From: Erythrocercus mccallii | Taxonomy: Eukaryota; Chordata; Aves; Passeriformes; Dicruridae | Direction of reading: 5' to 3' | Length of the DNA: 64,000 bases | NCBI GenBank assembly: GCA_013397435.1 | Contig: VZRG01002298.1 | Coordinates: 1-64,000 of the forward strand | Part shown: one piece after another, positions 1-13,019 of the stretch | How the letters are laid out: the number at the start of each line of letters is the position of its first letter | Numbering within the stretch: the stretch's first letter is position 1 | Notes under the pieces: generated by a model | What the model was told of the DNA's origin: nothing | Databases searched by the model: none | What the model saw: only the letters and a program-made list of their open reading frames with translations | Made by a program: the position numbers and the translations under genes

Positions 1-1138
1 GATTCATGTTGCTCAGGGTTTGTCCTCTTTTCAGCCTGGATGCCTAAGGAAATAAGGTTTATATAATTAGTCCATCTGTCAGGCCCTCTGTGTGTTTGAC
101 AATCCTCCTTTAATAACCTGGAACCTGTTTGATAATTGCAGCTAAAGCAGAGGGAGAGGCAGCACAGTTTGAGAGGGCAAACTCCCTAAGGTTTTGTGAA
201 AACAAGTGTCTGGGGACAGGACAGAGTGTGAGTAGTGAATCGAGGGAAATGGGGCAGAGTTCAGCCCTGGACATTACATTATATCTGGCAGAAAACAGCT
301 GTTCAGTAATATCCATTCTGTGCCTTGGTGCTATTTCTCATCCGTGCTGACTGAATGGAATTGGTGGGCAGTGTGGCAAAGAGAGCAGGGCAAGGCAACA
401 GGAGCTACAAATTACCTAAAATGAGACATTAATGCCATGGATTGCAAATAATGTTTTTCCTTCCTCAGGTTCCAGGTTCTGTTTGATTTCCTTCCATATT
501 TTTTCCTCTTTCTTTTCCCTCCTCTACCTCCTCTCCATTCTGAAGATTTCATCTTTTCTTCCTTTTTCCATCTTTCACCTCTGTGTCTTCATCCTCTCTT
601 CATAAGTCCCTTTTCTCCAAAGGAACACCTCAGCAGCAATTTCAGTTTTGCCTTTCATCCTGCACTCCCCCAGATACTCTCTTGTTGCTGCTAATTGTGC
701 TCCCTTCCTGGACTGACACTGCTTCCCGAGAGGAAGGAGAACAGCCGTAATGATTGGTGGCAGCAATGTCTTAACCATCTTCTCAGAGCACAAACACTGT
801 CACAGTGTTTGAAAAGCTACATTAATTGAACACAGATTTGTTCAAGCTGCTCATTGAATGGATTTCCCTTGAGCCTGGCTTGTGCTACAGCTTATTTTAG
901 CTATAGACTGAATCCCAACAAACTTATTCCTCCTGCCAGTGGCCGGCAAACCCCCTTGATCTGAGGGCAGAGGACATTGCATGCACAGCACAGAGGTTCA
1001 AGCAGTCATGAGCACCAGCAACTGGATGCTAAGTGCAGTCCTGGCTGATCAACCACGTACTTGGAACAGAAAGAAAAAGACTTCTCATGGCTTAGGTCTT
1101 GCTAAAGGCAACTTGTAGGACGCATCAGCATGGCTGGA
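1..1138. other. Intronic sequence with no recognised feature
   Basis: There is a pyrimidine-rich patch at about 480-640 on the plus strand. The short open frames have no protein-like features. I see no repeat family, exon or RNA gene here. Confidence 0.5.
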
Positions 1139-1665
1139 CAAACGAGGGAGGGCATCCTGCTCTGCCCTGGGCCGGCCTCACCTTGAGTATTGCAGTTTTG
1201 GGCACTGCAACAGAAGGAAGATTATTAAGCTGTCAGAGAGCATCCAAAGGAGGCCATGAGGATGGTGAGGGGCTTTGAGGGGAAGCCATGTGAGGAACAG
1301 CTGAGGGCACTTGGTTTGTTCAGCTGGAGAAGAGGAGACTGAGGGGACACTCACTGCAGTTACAGCTTCCTTGTGAGGGGAAGAGGAGGGGCAGGCACTG
1401 ATCTCTGCTCTGCAGGGACCAGTGACAGGACCTGAGGGAACGGCCTGAAGATCTGTTAGGGGAGCTTTAGGTTGGATATTAGGGAAAGGTTCTTCCCCCA
1501 GAGGGTGGTTGGGCACTGAATAGGGAATGGTCACAGCCCCAACACTGCCAGAGCTCCAGGAGCATTTGGACAACCGTCTCAGGCACAGGGTGTGACTCCT
1601 GGAGTGTCTGAGCAGGGCCAGGAGTTGGGCTCAGTGATCCTTGTGTGTCCCTCCCACAGGAGGAA
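1139..1665 (+). mobile_element. CR1 LINE 3' fragment, sense orientation
   Basis: The sequence follows the 3' part of avian CR1 elements. It includes the block reading 'caccttgagtattgcagtt' near 1180, 'ttggatattagggaaaggtt' near 1473, an 'agagggtggttgggcactg' block near 1500, and a tail resembling 'ctcagtgatccttgtg' near 1630. It is closely similar in order and wording to the copy at 49752-50298, so both belong to one subfamily. The copy is 5'-truncated, as is normal for CR1, and a stretch around 1519-1535 is shortened relative to the other copy. It encodes no intact reverse transcriptase. Antisense open frames here are by-products. Confidence 0.88.
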
Positions 1666-4600
1666 GCAGAACTTATGCAATCAGCACTGCCTTGTGCAGT
1701 TTTGTTTTATGAAAGCAGCGTGGAAAGACCTCAGAGGTGCCCCACAAGCCCAGCTCCTGCTAACATCAACGTGCCCAGGGTCCCTGCTGTGCTCCAGCAC
1801 CCTTGGGTCCCTGCGTTGGACAGCACTTGCTGATGCTGTGCTTCAGCCCAGGCTCAGGTGCAGTGCCCTGTGTGTGGAAGCGCCTGAGATTTGCATTTCA
1901 TCTCTCTGAATCAGCACAATTCCCCTAAATACCCTCTTCAGTAAACTCCTAATTGCCAGCAATTTATGCCTTCACCTGTTTATTGCAGCTTGCGGAGTTT
2001 GCAGTGAATTTGGCTTGTGCCTTTGTGTTTGTAGCAGTTAAATCATTTATGTTCTGAGAACTTTAAAGAAACATATGCCTTAAAATCAGCAAAGCATTTA
2101 CTACTTTTGCACACATGGTGAAGTCTATTCTATTTTACTGTGTTATATTACTAAATAACCTTGGTTGTTATTCTTCAAGGTCTCGGTGTGTTGAGCCATT
2201 AACAACTACGGAAGGTACCTAAACTGCATTAGAGCTTCATAACTACAAGCTGAGGGGTAATCAAAGATCTGTCAGGCTTAACATAAGCATATGGACAGCT
2301 CTCCACCACTAATAGAGGAAAAAAACCCACTTAATTTGGAATTTTTAGGCAGAAGTCCCTAAGGATGCTTTTACCTAAATGATCTTCAACTTCTACAGTG
2401 CACGTTGAAACACCAGTGCAGGAGAATAGGGAACTAAGAGTTATGATAGTCTGAAAGGGAGAAGGAGCACATGAATATTTAACCTGTGTATATATATAAA
2501 ATCAGTACAAGGATAAACAATTTGATGAGTAATAATGCATATATTCATAGTTTTATGCATTTTTAAAGAAAATGTAAGCAGTTAGAAGCTTGACTTTAAT
2601 TAAAATAGCAAAAGAAGCATTCAGGCCAGTTTATTCTCTGCCAAACTTTGAAACACATGTGACAACTTCTGAAAATTGCAGTTCCTGAAAGAGAGGAATC
2701 AGAAGAATCTGTGAGGTTTAGCAGGAGTTCTGGTTGCACTTGGGTTTTTCACATAGTCTGCAGGATTTGTGGAAATACAATATATTGAACTTTTCACGTG
2801 TTGCCAGTGGACAGGCCTTTCATCATCTGAGTAACAGCCGTGCCAAAGCTGTGGAAGTTGTCAGCTGTTCTGACACTACTTTTTGTATTATTAAAATCAA
2901 GAAGTGGTTAATAATAAGAGAAATGTAGCACTGCATGGTGGAGAATACATTTTTCTTCTTAGATCACTGTCAAGCAGTTTTTCAGGAGGAATGGCATAGT
3001 TTAAGAAATCCAAACCTTGAATTTATATTGACTCAAGAGGGGACCTGACAAGAAAGAGCTGAAGTTTTAATTTCCTGCAGGTTGATGCAAAACAAAGTCC
3101 AGTGTAAGAGCTGAAAACATCTTTCTGAAGAGCAGCAAATTGCTGCATCCCTGCCCCAGGAACAGCCAGGTGGTGTTTGTGTCACAAGCTGCAGTTGGCA
3201 TTGTGCTGCTGAGGTCCACACAGGAATCTTCTTTCTTCCCAAGAACTTATGTAAGCCCCAGGATTTATATAAGCATAAACAGGAGACATGTGAAATATGG
3301 GAGTAGAAGAAGTACAATCAAATGTATACCACTGGGATATAGTATAGAAAGAGTGTGTGTGTGTATATATATATATATATACACACATATATCCAGAAGA
3401 GAGAGGCTCAGTGCAAGAACTCCTAGGAGAAGTTATTTGCTGGAATCAAGACAGATTTTGCTGTAATGTGTTCACCAGCAACTTCTGTATTGTGATTTAT
3501 TGAGAAGCTCTGTTATTGCTTTTAATTTTGAAAAGCCATCTATAACCTGTGCACAGGAATAAAACTCAAGAAAACCATATGTGCAGGATATTGTTGTTAG
3601 TGTCTTATGCTTTATGTTTCTTCAAGACGCCTGAAATGATTTCTCCATTGGCGGGTCTTTATTTTGTGATTATTGCAGGCAGCTCTGCACTCCAAGTGAA
3701 TTAAATCCTGTTGTGTTCCTGCTGTTTCTTCAGAAAAGCAGCTGTTTAATGTCTGTCTATATGAAAACAAAATCATGCAAATATATCAGGGGTTTTTTCC
3801 CTGATATTGCAAACGTTATTATTAATCATTTTCTTGCAATAATTTTGGAATAGGTAGGTCTAGGAGAAGGATGAAAAAGGCAATGTGGTGTTTCACAAAG
3901 TAATTGAGGATGGCTGTGCCACGTGTGCAGCCTGCAAGGGAGGAGAATCAAAGATGTTTGTGCTGATGAGCTCCCATGATGTTACAGAGGACACTGGGAA
4001 ATTCAGGCCAGTCAAGGCAGCCCTCTGTCTGCTCTGTCACAGCTGAAGAGAATAATAATATAGTAGTACAAGCTGTCTGCAGTAGCAAACCCCCCCTCAG
4101 AACTGTCACGTTGTCTGCATTTCACTGACACGCACTGAAGATCCGTGTCGTGTTCTGCAGATTTCTGTGTTTGGTTGGACAGTTGCCCCATCGGTGACAC
4201 CGAGCAGTGAAGTGACAGGGTTTGGATCACATGTCATTTGTGGGGTAGCATCGTAGAGTCCCTCAGAAGCTCCCCCTTGGCAGTACAAAGGCGGTGTCTG
4301 CTGAACAAATGAAAAAAGACTCTCTGTCAAGGTAGTACTCTCAGCCTTGTGGCTCTGAGTGCTGTTCCCGTGTTGCAGCCTTGCAGGTCTATGTGTGATG
4401 CACAATAAATCTGGAAATATGAATATCTGGACTAGCTGTTGTTCTGGCAGCACTGACAGCCTGTGCTGGGGGCCACTGTGCACGGGAGCCTGGTGCGGCT
4501 GTGTGCAGCTTTGGAGCTGCTGGGAGCAGAAACTGGGATGGAGTGTTCCCAGGTAACCACAGACACCAGATAACTTACTGCTCTCCCAATGTATTCTTTC

Positions 4601-7600
4601 CTAGAGGGAATGCTCAATGTGTAGCTACTGTTTGGCTGCCAACCAGTTGCAGGGGTGGGAAGTCCTCCCTGAATCAGGTGCACGGTAACTAGATTTACTT
4701 CCTGGCAAAAAAACAAACTGTGTTTACTCAGATGTACTTGCTGACCTAGGAGATGGGACACAGGTACTTAAAAGCAGTAACAGGGGCAGGTGAACGTGAG
4801 TTATCCCAGATGCTTCCTGCAATTCTCCAGGAAGATCTCCTGATCACGGTGTTAAATCCTTTGCAGAAAGGGATAAACTGTCTACAGCTATGTACCAGTT
4901 TTGCTGGAATCACGGAGCCACTCTCTTGTCAGAGTGATGATTTGGCCTCTGAGGTGCAGCAGGAAACGATTGTGCACCTCTGCTTCAGTGGGGAGGAAGC
5001 AGATTCAGGGAGGGTGAGCTGTGTCCTCGAGCCAGGGCTCAGTGGGGAGGCTGTGCCTGTCTCTACCAGACATGTGCATGCAAATGAAGGAGACAAACAT
5101 CTCGCCATGCCTGCATATAAATGTGCCGTTGAAAAGTTTTAATATTTTTGTGTCTGAACTTCTCAGGTTCAAATTTTAGAAGTCATTGTGTTTGTGAGGG
5201 TTTTTTTTTCCCTTCCCTAAATTAGCATATCTCTGTTTGTTAGGGAAATGCACACAGTATTTTGTCGATTGAAGCATTAATTGCCTTAGGCCTTCACGCT
5301 GTAACAATCTGAATTATTCTTTCATATTCCCCTTCAGTTCTCCAGTTTAGAAACAGTGACAGCTGAACTCGGTCAGTGTGCGGGAGAGTAAGGCGAGTTC
5401 CTAAGCGCCGGGTTTTATTCCATGAATTAACACAGCTCCTGGGATAAGGGGGCTATATCTTTGCACTCCTCTGAAGGGCTTAGCTCACTATTTGTGGGCC
5501 GTAAAATAAGCGGCAATGAAGATAATCCATGTCTGACCGTTGAGAGGAGCGAATGCAGCGTGCCTCCGAGCAGCCCACAGCCCATAAATGGGATCATCTA
5601 GTGCATATCATCTGCAGTTAGTGAGCCTGCCTGCACTGAGGATATCCATTATCTTCCACACTCGCCTTCTGGGCCCACAGCTGCATTTCTCCTCTATCAG
5701 ATGTGTGCCTCAGGAAAGAGAAACCTGCAAAGGGCTGGATTTGAAAGGAGTGTGACTGATCCCAGTGCTCGGGGAATCAACTGGATCAACACAGCAGCTA
5801 TTTCTGGCAGGAGTGGCCCTGAATGGCTGGTTCCTGTGCACTTTGCATATGTGCTGGTCGTAAGAAATGGAATAATGTGGCCATTCCTAGATAACAAACA
5901 ACATTTTTTTTCACCAAAATGAATTCTGAAAAGCTCTTCAGATTATTACATTAAAAGTCTTGGATTAATTGCTCTACCCCTGGATTGCTGGATATTGTTC
6001 ATGTTGCATAAGGACTTGGAAGTTTTCTGTTGTTACACAGGAGACATTCCTGAGCTATTTTAAGAACTTAAATTTAGTTCCAGAGAAAGGTAGAGAGGAC
6101 ATGGCAGCTCTTGAGAGGGAGGTGAAGGACCGAGGCTGGTTTTCTGCCTTTCATCTTGATAAATTGTGCAACAGCAACTGGGCAGAGAAACATTTTACTC
6201 TCTGCAAAAGAGGGAGGGAGGGAGCTCTCCTTGCCCCTGAGGGGCTCCCCTGTGTGCAGAAGGGATGAAAACTCAGCAAAGGGCATGAGGGCATGCTGCT
6301 GAAGGTCAGTGCCACCACGTGTTTGTAGATGCAGATGGAGCTCTCCCAAACCAGGTCACAGGTAATCAAACACGATCTGATGCTGTGGTTGTGATCCAGT
6401 TACTGCCTTGGAGTTTTCTTGAGTTTGGATGGCCATGTTTCTCTTGGCTCTCCAGCTAAATTGCAGGATTCTTTTTTCCCCCAGCAAACACAGGTAAATT
6501 TATTTGGCTGGTACTTTTTAAAATTATTCACATGCAACCCAAGGAATAAAAAGCAACATTTGTATTCCAAAACAACATTAGAAAAATGTCAGCAACATTT
6601 TAAATTGCTCCAACACTTGGTGTTTCATGAGGAAAATGCTCTAAGTGCACACAAAGTCTTGTGGCACACAGGGTGGAGATACTTGAACATTTGTGAACGT
6701 TCCAATGCTATCCTGTTCCTTTAAGCAGCAATTTAGGTTAGCATAAATAAAATTGTTATACCTGGAGCTTTTAGAGAAGCAGCCACACACACAAATTATC
6801 AGAGGGACGAGAACAAACTTAGTAAGGTAAAATGGCTATTAGGCTAAGCTGGAGTTTACTAAAATGCAGGTTCATTAAACCCAGTGTTAATAAGAACACT
6901 TCCTCTCGGTTTAGAGCTCACCCTTTCAGCCTGGAGCTCATCTAACTTCTGGAAACAAGTGGCAAAGAGGGTGTCACCTCTGCTTTGCAGTACTAAAGAC
7001 ACCCACTCTAGGGATGCTGTAGCTGATACTGAAGAAATCAGGAACACACAGGCTTGACCTTTCAAAGAAAGACATGTAAAGCAATAAACAAGATCATCAG
7101 CTGAGGTCACTTGACTTTGAGATGTGAATTTCAGTTTTCTCATGCTGAAAAGCTGTGTCCTGTTTTTCTGTGCCGTTTTCCTCCCTGGAGAGTTGACATT
7201 TGTGTAACTCCAAAGCATATCTACTGTTGGACAAGGGCTGGAGATCCAGGCCAGGATTTTTTGAGCACCCCAAGAAAGAGCCCTTGCCTCAGCAGGCAGG
7301 TGCTGCTCAGTGCAGAGCTGGGCCATGACCCACGGCTGCGGTGTCGAGGTGATTCCTGTGCTGAGCCAGGAGCCATGGCCCGGCTGCAGCTCTGCCAGGG
7401 GCTTGTCACAAACATTCTTTGTGTGGAAAGCAGGGATTTTGCTACTGAGAGATCATTTGTGGAAAAAAGTAAAATCCAAGAAAAATCCCTTAGTATTGGC
7501 TTTGTGAGTGATGGACAGGGAACAATGGGAAAACCCAAGAGAGACCAGTACCTTTTTCTCCCTTTCTCTTCTGCTCTTCTTTGCAGTGGAATGAAATGAG

Positions 7601-9984
7601 GACTGGAGGAAAGTAAGAATGATGAATAGGTGAGAAAAAGAAGGGCATTGCTTTTATTGGGCAGCTGCTTCACACAAGTGTGTCCTCAGTGGGAAGACAA
7701 AGAATCCCTTCCATGTTATACCAGCTGTGAATCTGACTTCTGTTTCTTACTTTAGTATAATTCATTTTCTTTTTTTATTATTATTAAAGATTTATCTTGT
7801 CTCCTTTTAGTTTCCAGGAAAAACACCTGCCCAAGAGCACAGTTTTAATGAATCCTCTGTAATTTCATACCCAAGCAATACTTTCAGTGATAAATACCAG
7901 GAAACTTGTTTGACTTTGTAAAAGCAGTTCCACCTGGATTGACTAACATATTGACTGAAAAATATTTTGAAGCTCTGCCTGTTGTTCATCCAGAGTTCTT
8001 TTTTGCAGAGAGAATAACCCCCTTTTCCAGGCAGTCCTCCACTGACTTCTTTTGTCTTTGAAAATGTTCCCTTTCTCCTCTTGATATTCAATGCCATCTT
8101 GCTTGCCTTTTCTCCTTGGGAGCTGCATAAAGACAAAGCCTGGCTGTAAATTCAGAAGCTTTCTTCATATTAAATGAATTTCACTTAATGGATCTTAGGG
8201 AGAAGCATGTAAGCTGTACAACTGCTGAACTTTACCTCTCTCAGTTTGTTTGTTAGAATGACCTGCCATTCTTTTCTTCTGATCATTCAGTAAATAATTT
8301 CCCTGTGATTTCTAACCCTTAATGTTGGGCTCCATTCAGTTTTTCCAGAATGGGGTTTTTTGAGTCCTTATTATTCCCTGCATTAGTAAATGTTATTTTA
8401 AGGAAAAGCATTTCTGTGGGCCTGCCTTGGATTTGCTCATCTTCTTCCCCTTTTAACTCATACTGCAGCTGGTGTTGCTCTCTCCAAGCTGAAAAATCTA
8501 GAATCAAAGCCTTTATTCTTGGTAGCCTGTAGAGTAATAAATCACTGATCTCTCTTTCCCAAGTCAGAAAGGGAATTTGGGATTGCAACTACAGATAGGC
8601 AAAAGATGCTGCTGGCTATTGCATCCTGTGCATTCTGATACAAAGCATTTAGACTTTTTGGCATGGAAATGGTTTTCGCAGTAATCAGAATGAACATTCA
8701 AATGAAAGAAAATAAAAGTTCAACCTTTTTATCTCAGTCCTGTGAAACAAGTTGTGATCATATGCCTACCTCTGGAAGGGAAATGAGTGTGATTAATGAA
8801 GCAAATCACACATTTTAACGTGTATGATAAAGCAGTTATTCCAAAGAGAAAACAATATCTTTAGCAATTCAAAACATTGTTATTTCCATCTTTTTTAAAT
8901 CTGCTTTTTCTTTTCATTGCCTTCAAATTCAGGTAGGCTGGCATTTATTACCAAAACATTTCTATTTCACGTCTTTCCCTTCCTATTTGCCTTTCCATCT
9001 TCTCTGCATATAATGTCTGTGTCCATTGCTCTCCCTCTCAAATGAAATGCTTTTCATAGTGCAAGTTTTTCTAAGTCTTTCTGCAGACAAATTAACCAAA
9101 GGAGGGAAGTTTGCAGCAACCTTGCCCGTTGCTACTCTGGAAGTTAACAGGACTGTACAAAGGGTAAAACACATCTCTAAATGTTAGATCCATTAACTTA
9201 CCGACCTTTAGAAAGGTTGGGTGGCAAGTGGCTCCTGGTGTGCCTGGCAATTCTCAGTCATTGAAAACTGCCTAAAAAAAACCCTGCCTGTGTGTAAGTG
9301 AAAAGCTGAGTGCCATACTGAGGGCTTCATATTCCACTGAAAGGACTGGAAAACCACTGGGTTCAGCTAGCCCGTGAGAGAGGCTGGAATGCTTCCCACC
9401 CTCCTGGAGCAGACCTGCCTTTCCTGGGCTCCATCATTCTCTACTCCTCAGAGGTTTGTTTAGTGGATGCTTTTACCTTGGCTCCCACTGAAAATCATTT
9501 GATGTCTTCGACCACAGCTACTGTGATGTCATTCTTAAGGTAGCAGTGAGAGATGGTTTTATTCCTCAAGTGTGAAGTTTCAACCTCTGTTTAAAAAAAA
9601 AATCAGCTTTTTTCTTTTTGCTCCCCACTATTTCTACTGGAAGGCTGTTTGAAGCCTTCATGAATCTAATGCTGTTCCTTTCTAGGTTATAGTCATTCAT
9701 AATTGGTCAATTTATACATTCACTTAAATTCTTTCACTTAAAACATCACCTTTTTTCTTGCAGCTTTCATTATCACACCAGACACGTGCTCACTCAGACC
9801 CTAGTTTGGATATGCTACATTACATCTTCCAGGCTCCTCATTTCCTAGATCTTCCTCTTGGATTTGCCAGCTTTTCCACTTAGACTAAGCTGTGAAACTA
9901 GAGTTTACAGTACTGCAGATGATGTTGCATGAGGAACTTGGAAAAGAGCATTGATACTCCTTCACTTGTGTGTGTATCCTCATT
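1666..9984. other. Intronic sequence, mostly unique
   Basis: Apart from the GT/TA/CA microsatellite at 3351-3393, no repeat family or exon was recognised. The segment at about 5380-5700 is richer in CpG than its surroundings and might be a conserved non-coding element, but only comparison with other genomes could tell. Open frames of up to 162 codons (7111-7599) show no recognisable domain and overlap opposite-strand frames, as expected by chance. Confidence 0.45.
3351..3393. repeat. Compound GT/TA/CA microsatellite
   Basis: A GT run (about 3352-3363) passes into an alternating TA run (3364-3380) and then into CA. GT and CA pair with each other and TA is self-complementary, so the whole array is a near-perfect inverted repeat that could form a hairpin. 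It is likely to vary in length between individuals. Confidence 0.85.
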
Positions 9985-10161
9985 TGAGGGTGGTGAGGCC
10001 CTGGTACAGGTTTCCCAGAAAAGCTGTGGATTCTCCATCCCTGGAAGTGTTCAATACCAGGTTGGATGGGGCTTGGAGCAACCTGGGATAGTGGGAGCCA
10101 TGGCAAGGGGTGGAACAAGATGGGCTTTAGAGTCCCTTCCTAGCCAAGCCATTCTATGATT
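9985..10161 (+). mobile_element. CR1 LINE 3' tail, sense orientation
   Basis: The block 'gaggccctggtacaggtttc' near 9990 begins the match. It continues with 'catccctggaagtgttcaa' and 'aggttggatggggcttgg', and ends at 'ccattctatgattt' near 10148-10161, the typical CR1 3' terminus. It is 5'-truncated to under 200 bp. Its wording differs from the copies at 1139 and 49752, so it represents another CR1 subfamily. No coding capacity remains. Confidence 0.85.
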
Positions 10162-10680
10162 TAGCCTGAGATCAAGGCATCTTTCTCAGGCCTGACGTGT
10201 TGGAAGCAGGAGGGGAAGATGATGATCAGGGAGCCCTGTCTGTGATCAGTGCAGTGGGTTGCTCTGAAATCCCTGATGGGACATTCTCTCCCTGAGAGAA
10301 TTTCTTCAGTGTTTAAGGTTGTCCCCCAAAAAATGAGGACAAGAGCTGATCCTTCCCAACATCTTCCTGAGTGGGGAATTGTAATGGTCAATGCAAAATA
10401 AATGAGTTGAGAGTTCAGGAAATACTCTGCAGTAGTGATCTCATACTCCAAAAGGTGAAATGTTTCTGGCTGCCCTGCTGGAGGAGAGGCTGTTCCCTCA
10501 TGCAGAACTTAGCACTGTCTGTGGGGGTAGTTTGATTACAATAAACGTGCAGTAAATCTTTAGAATGTCAAGGCATATTAAGGTTTAATTCAAGCAAAAA
10601 ATGCTTCCTCTTTTAACCACTTTGATTTCATGAGAATGCTAATTCCACTTTGGCATGTTCTGGGAATCTGTCATTGTCAT

Positions 10681-10706
10681 GCATCTGTCATCTGCATCTG
10701 TCATCT
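10681..10706. repeat. Exact 13-bp tandem duplication
   Basis: The unit 'gcatctgtcatct' occurs twice back to back, and the preceding bases (about 10666-10680) hold a looser relative. It is probably a slippage product. Confidence 0.85.
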
Positions 10707-12986
10707 AACCAAGAGTCAATATTAGGATGACCGGTGCTCCCCAGTGTGCACTGCAGATAGTGGGGATTATCTGTACCAGACATCTGTGATGTGTCTCTAT
10801 CCCTCAGGAGGAACACTGGGTCTGATGGTGTCACCTCAAGAGTAAACTCATTGATTTAAGAGGGACCTTTCTGTAAAGATTGTTAGCTCAGTATGAGTAA
10901 AGTAACAATTTCAGCATATTCCTGCAGATAAGCTGTAACTGGAGTTGCCTTGAATCTCCAAGTTACATCTTTTCAGACCCAGGCTCTGCAATATGAATCC
11001 AAACTTTCGTAGTCTGTGTGTCTGTTCACATTTGATTTTTGAAACAGCATTTTCTTATTCTTTCTCTATCCTGTGCTCATTTGAGTTCTATGAAAACTTT
11101 CTCTGGTACATGTCCAGAGGCAGATCAAAACTTGTGCAGTTAATCCAAATTCAGAATGTCACTGCAGACTTCTCCAGACCTATCTGATGAATGAATATTT
11201 CTGAATTGCGTTCCCCACACTCCTTTATCACAGCTCTATTGCTTATTTTATATTGTTGGATCTCTTTTATATTTTCATGTCAGCTGTAACTACATTTCCT
11301 CAAGTATTTTTCTCTGCCAGGTTTGGCTGTTACGTTGAATGTGAAGAGATTATTTTGTGGTATGAAGATCAGTCATTTATGACTGAACTGGTTATTGCTA
11401 ACAAAAGAAATTTTTCCAGTGAATCATGCATCTTGTAAGAAAGAATAGCATCAAAGGTGTTTCTTTATCTTAAGAGGCAATTCCAACTTATGTCTGACTT
11501 TTCCAAAATTTACCAAATGAACATCAGTGCTACAAAGTAAAATAGAAGTTGCTTCTCTAATTACATTTTATTGTTTAACTATGTTTAAACAAGTCAGTAG
11601 TTTGCAAATAATAGCCAATTAATGTTTCAGTTGAGAATCGGGCAAAATATTCCATTAAATCTTTCTGCTTCGTACAATTTGTTCATCTAGCTGTGAAAGA
11701 TTCCATCTCAGCTGACTCTAGTCATCTGGAAGTTTCTCCTCATGTGGTCTCTGGAGAGATAAAAAGCTATTTTCTGAATAATGATTCATCTCATCCCAAA
11801 ATTGTTTTAAAAAACCCCTGTAGTTAGGTCATGTGGGGTGAGATGGTGAGGTGTGACACTCATGAGTTCTCACATGTGCTCATGAAGATGAAAGGTTTGT
11901 TTAAGATGACATATGATATAGGTACTTGTATGTTCTGGAGGGGTCCATGGCCATCTCTCATGTTTGCACAGTTTAATCCTGAACTTTTACCTTCCATGGC
12001 AAATTGATAGGATGGCAAGAGCCTGGAAGGAAAAGTCAGGAGGTCTTGTTCCTTCTGGAAGGACTCCTTCACCTTGTCCCGGTTCAGGCTGGCCGTGCTG
12101 CTTCCCTGGGCACTGGGAACTGTGCACCCATAACCACAGCAGTGCTGCTGCTCCTCTGAAGGCAGCGTTGGAGCTGCCAGGGTGCCAGGGCAGGGATGGC
12201 AAAGGCTGCACGCCCTGTTCGGAGCTGAGGCCGGCTGTCCAGGGAGAGGGAATAACGTTTAATCCGCTCCTAAGGGAACACAGAGAGGCTGAGGCAGGGA
12301 AAGGATGAGCAGGAGGGGAACAGCAAGTACTTCACAGAAAGGAGGGATTGAGAGCTCTCAGGAGTGCCAAGGCACGGGGAGGGAGAGGGGTTGGTAGAGA
12401 GAGTGGGGTTTGGAGAGCAAGCTCTTGTCTCATTGTCTCCTCAGGAGTGTTCATCTGCAGCACTTCTCATTAGAATGTGTGTCCTCTGTACAGCCACTTC
12501 TGTCGGGGCAGCAAAGTGGCTTTATCCGTGGCCACTCCTGCACTTGGAATTAGCCTCTCTGTCTGCATTCATAAAAAATAACAGTATTCCTGAGCCCATT
12601 CAGATGCTTATCTAGGCAGTTTATTTTCAGATCCCAGGACTGCTTTAAAATCTAAATACAAGTCTCTGTTAGTGGTTAACTGGGCGAACCTGGGTTTGAT
12701 TCAATATCCTCATGATCTCAATCCCAATAGCTTTATTCTATCCCTCCTTTTTTAAAGTGCACCTTCTATAATAAATACACAGTCAAAAGGAAATGTGCTA
12801 ATGCTCTGAACAAAGCAAGCTTTGATTTCATGCTTTAGGAAATCAGTCACATTTTATCATTCTTGATAGTTGGTGCTTCCACAAACACAACCTGTAGCAG
12901 CTTTTTTTTTTCTCCTTTGGAGAGCTTGGGAAAGCTGAACTCCTTCACAAGCTACCAAATTCCCATTGATCAAAGCGAGAAAAAGG

Positions 12987-13019
12987 TAAATCCATTTGTA
13001 TCAATGACAAATGGATTTA
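12987..13019. repeat. Perfect 13-bp inverted repeat (hairpin)
   Basis: The left arm 12987-12999 ('taaatccatttgt') is exactly complementary in reverse to the right arm 13007-13019 ('acaaatggattta'), with a 7-base loop at 13000-13006. A TCF/LEF-like 'gatcaaag' lies just upstream at about 12968-12975. The stem is too short for a typical microRNA precursor, so function is unknown. Confidence 0.8.

Noticed and set aside
7111..7673. Overlapping plus and minus frames of about 150-162 codons
   Set aside because: They overlap on opposite strands, have no recognisable domain, and no splice or promoter context fits.
11571..11592. 8-bp inverted repeat (ttgtttaa/ttaaacaa)
   Set aside because: An 8-bp AT-rich stem with a 6-base loop is expected by chance in sequence of this size.
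12050..12350. GC-richer patch considered as an exon or LTR
   Set aside because: No splice-compatible coding match and no LTR end motifs could be found.
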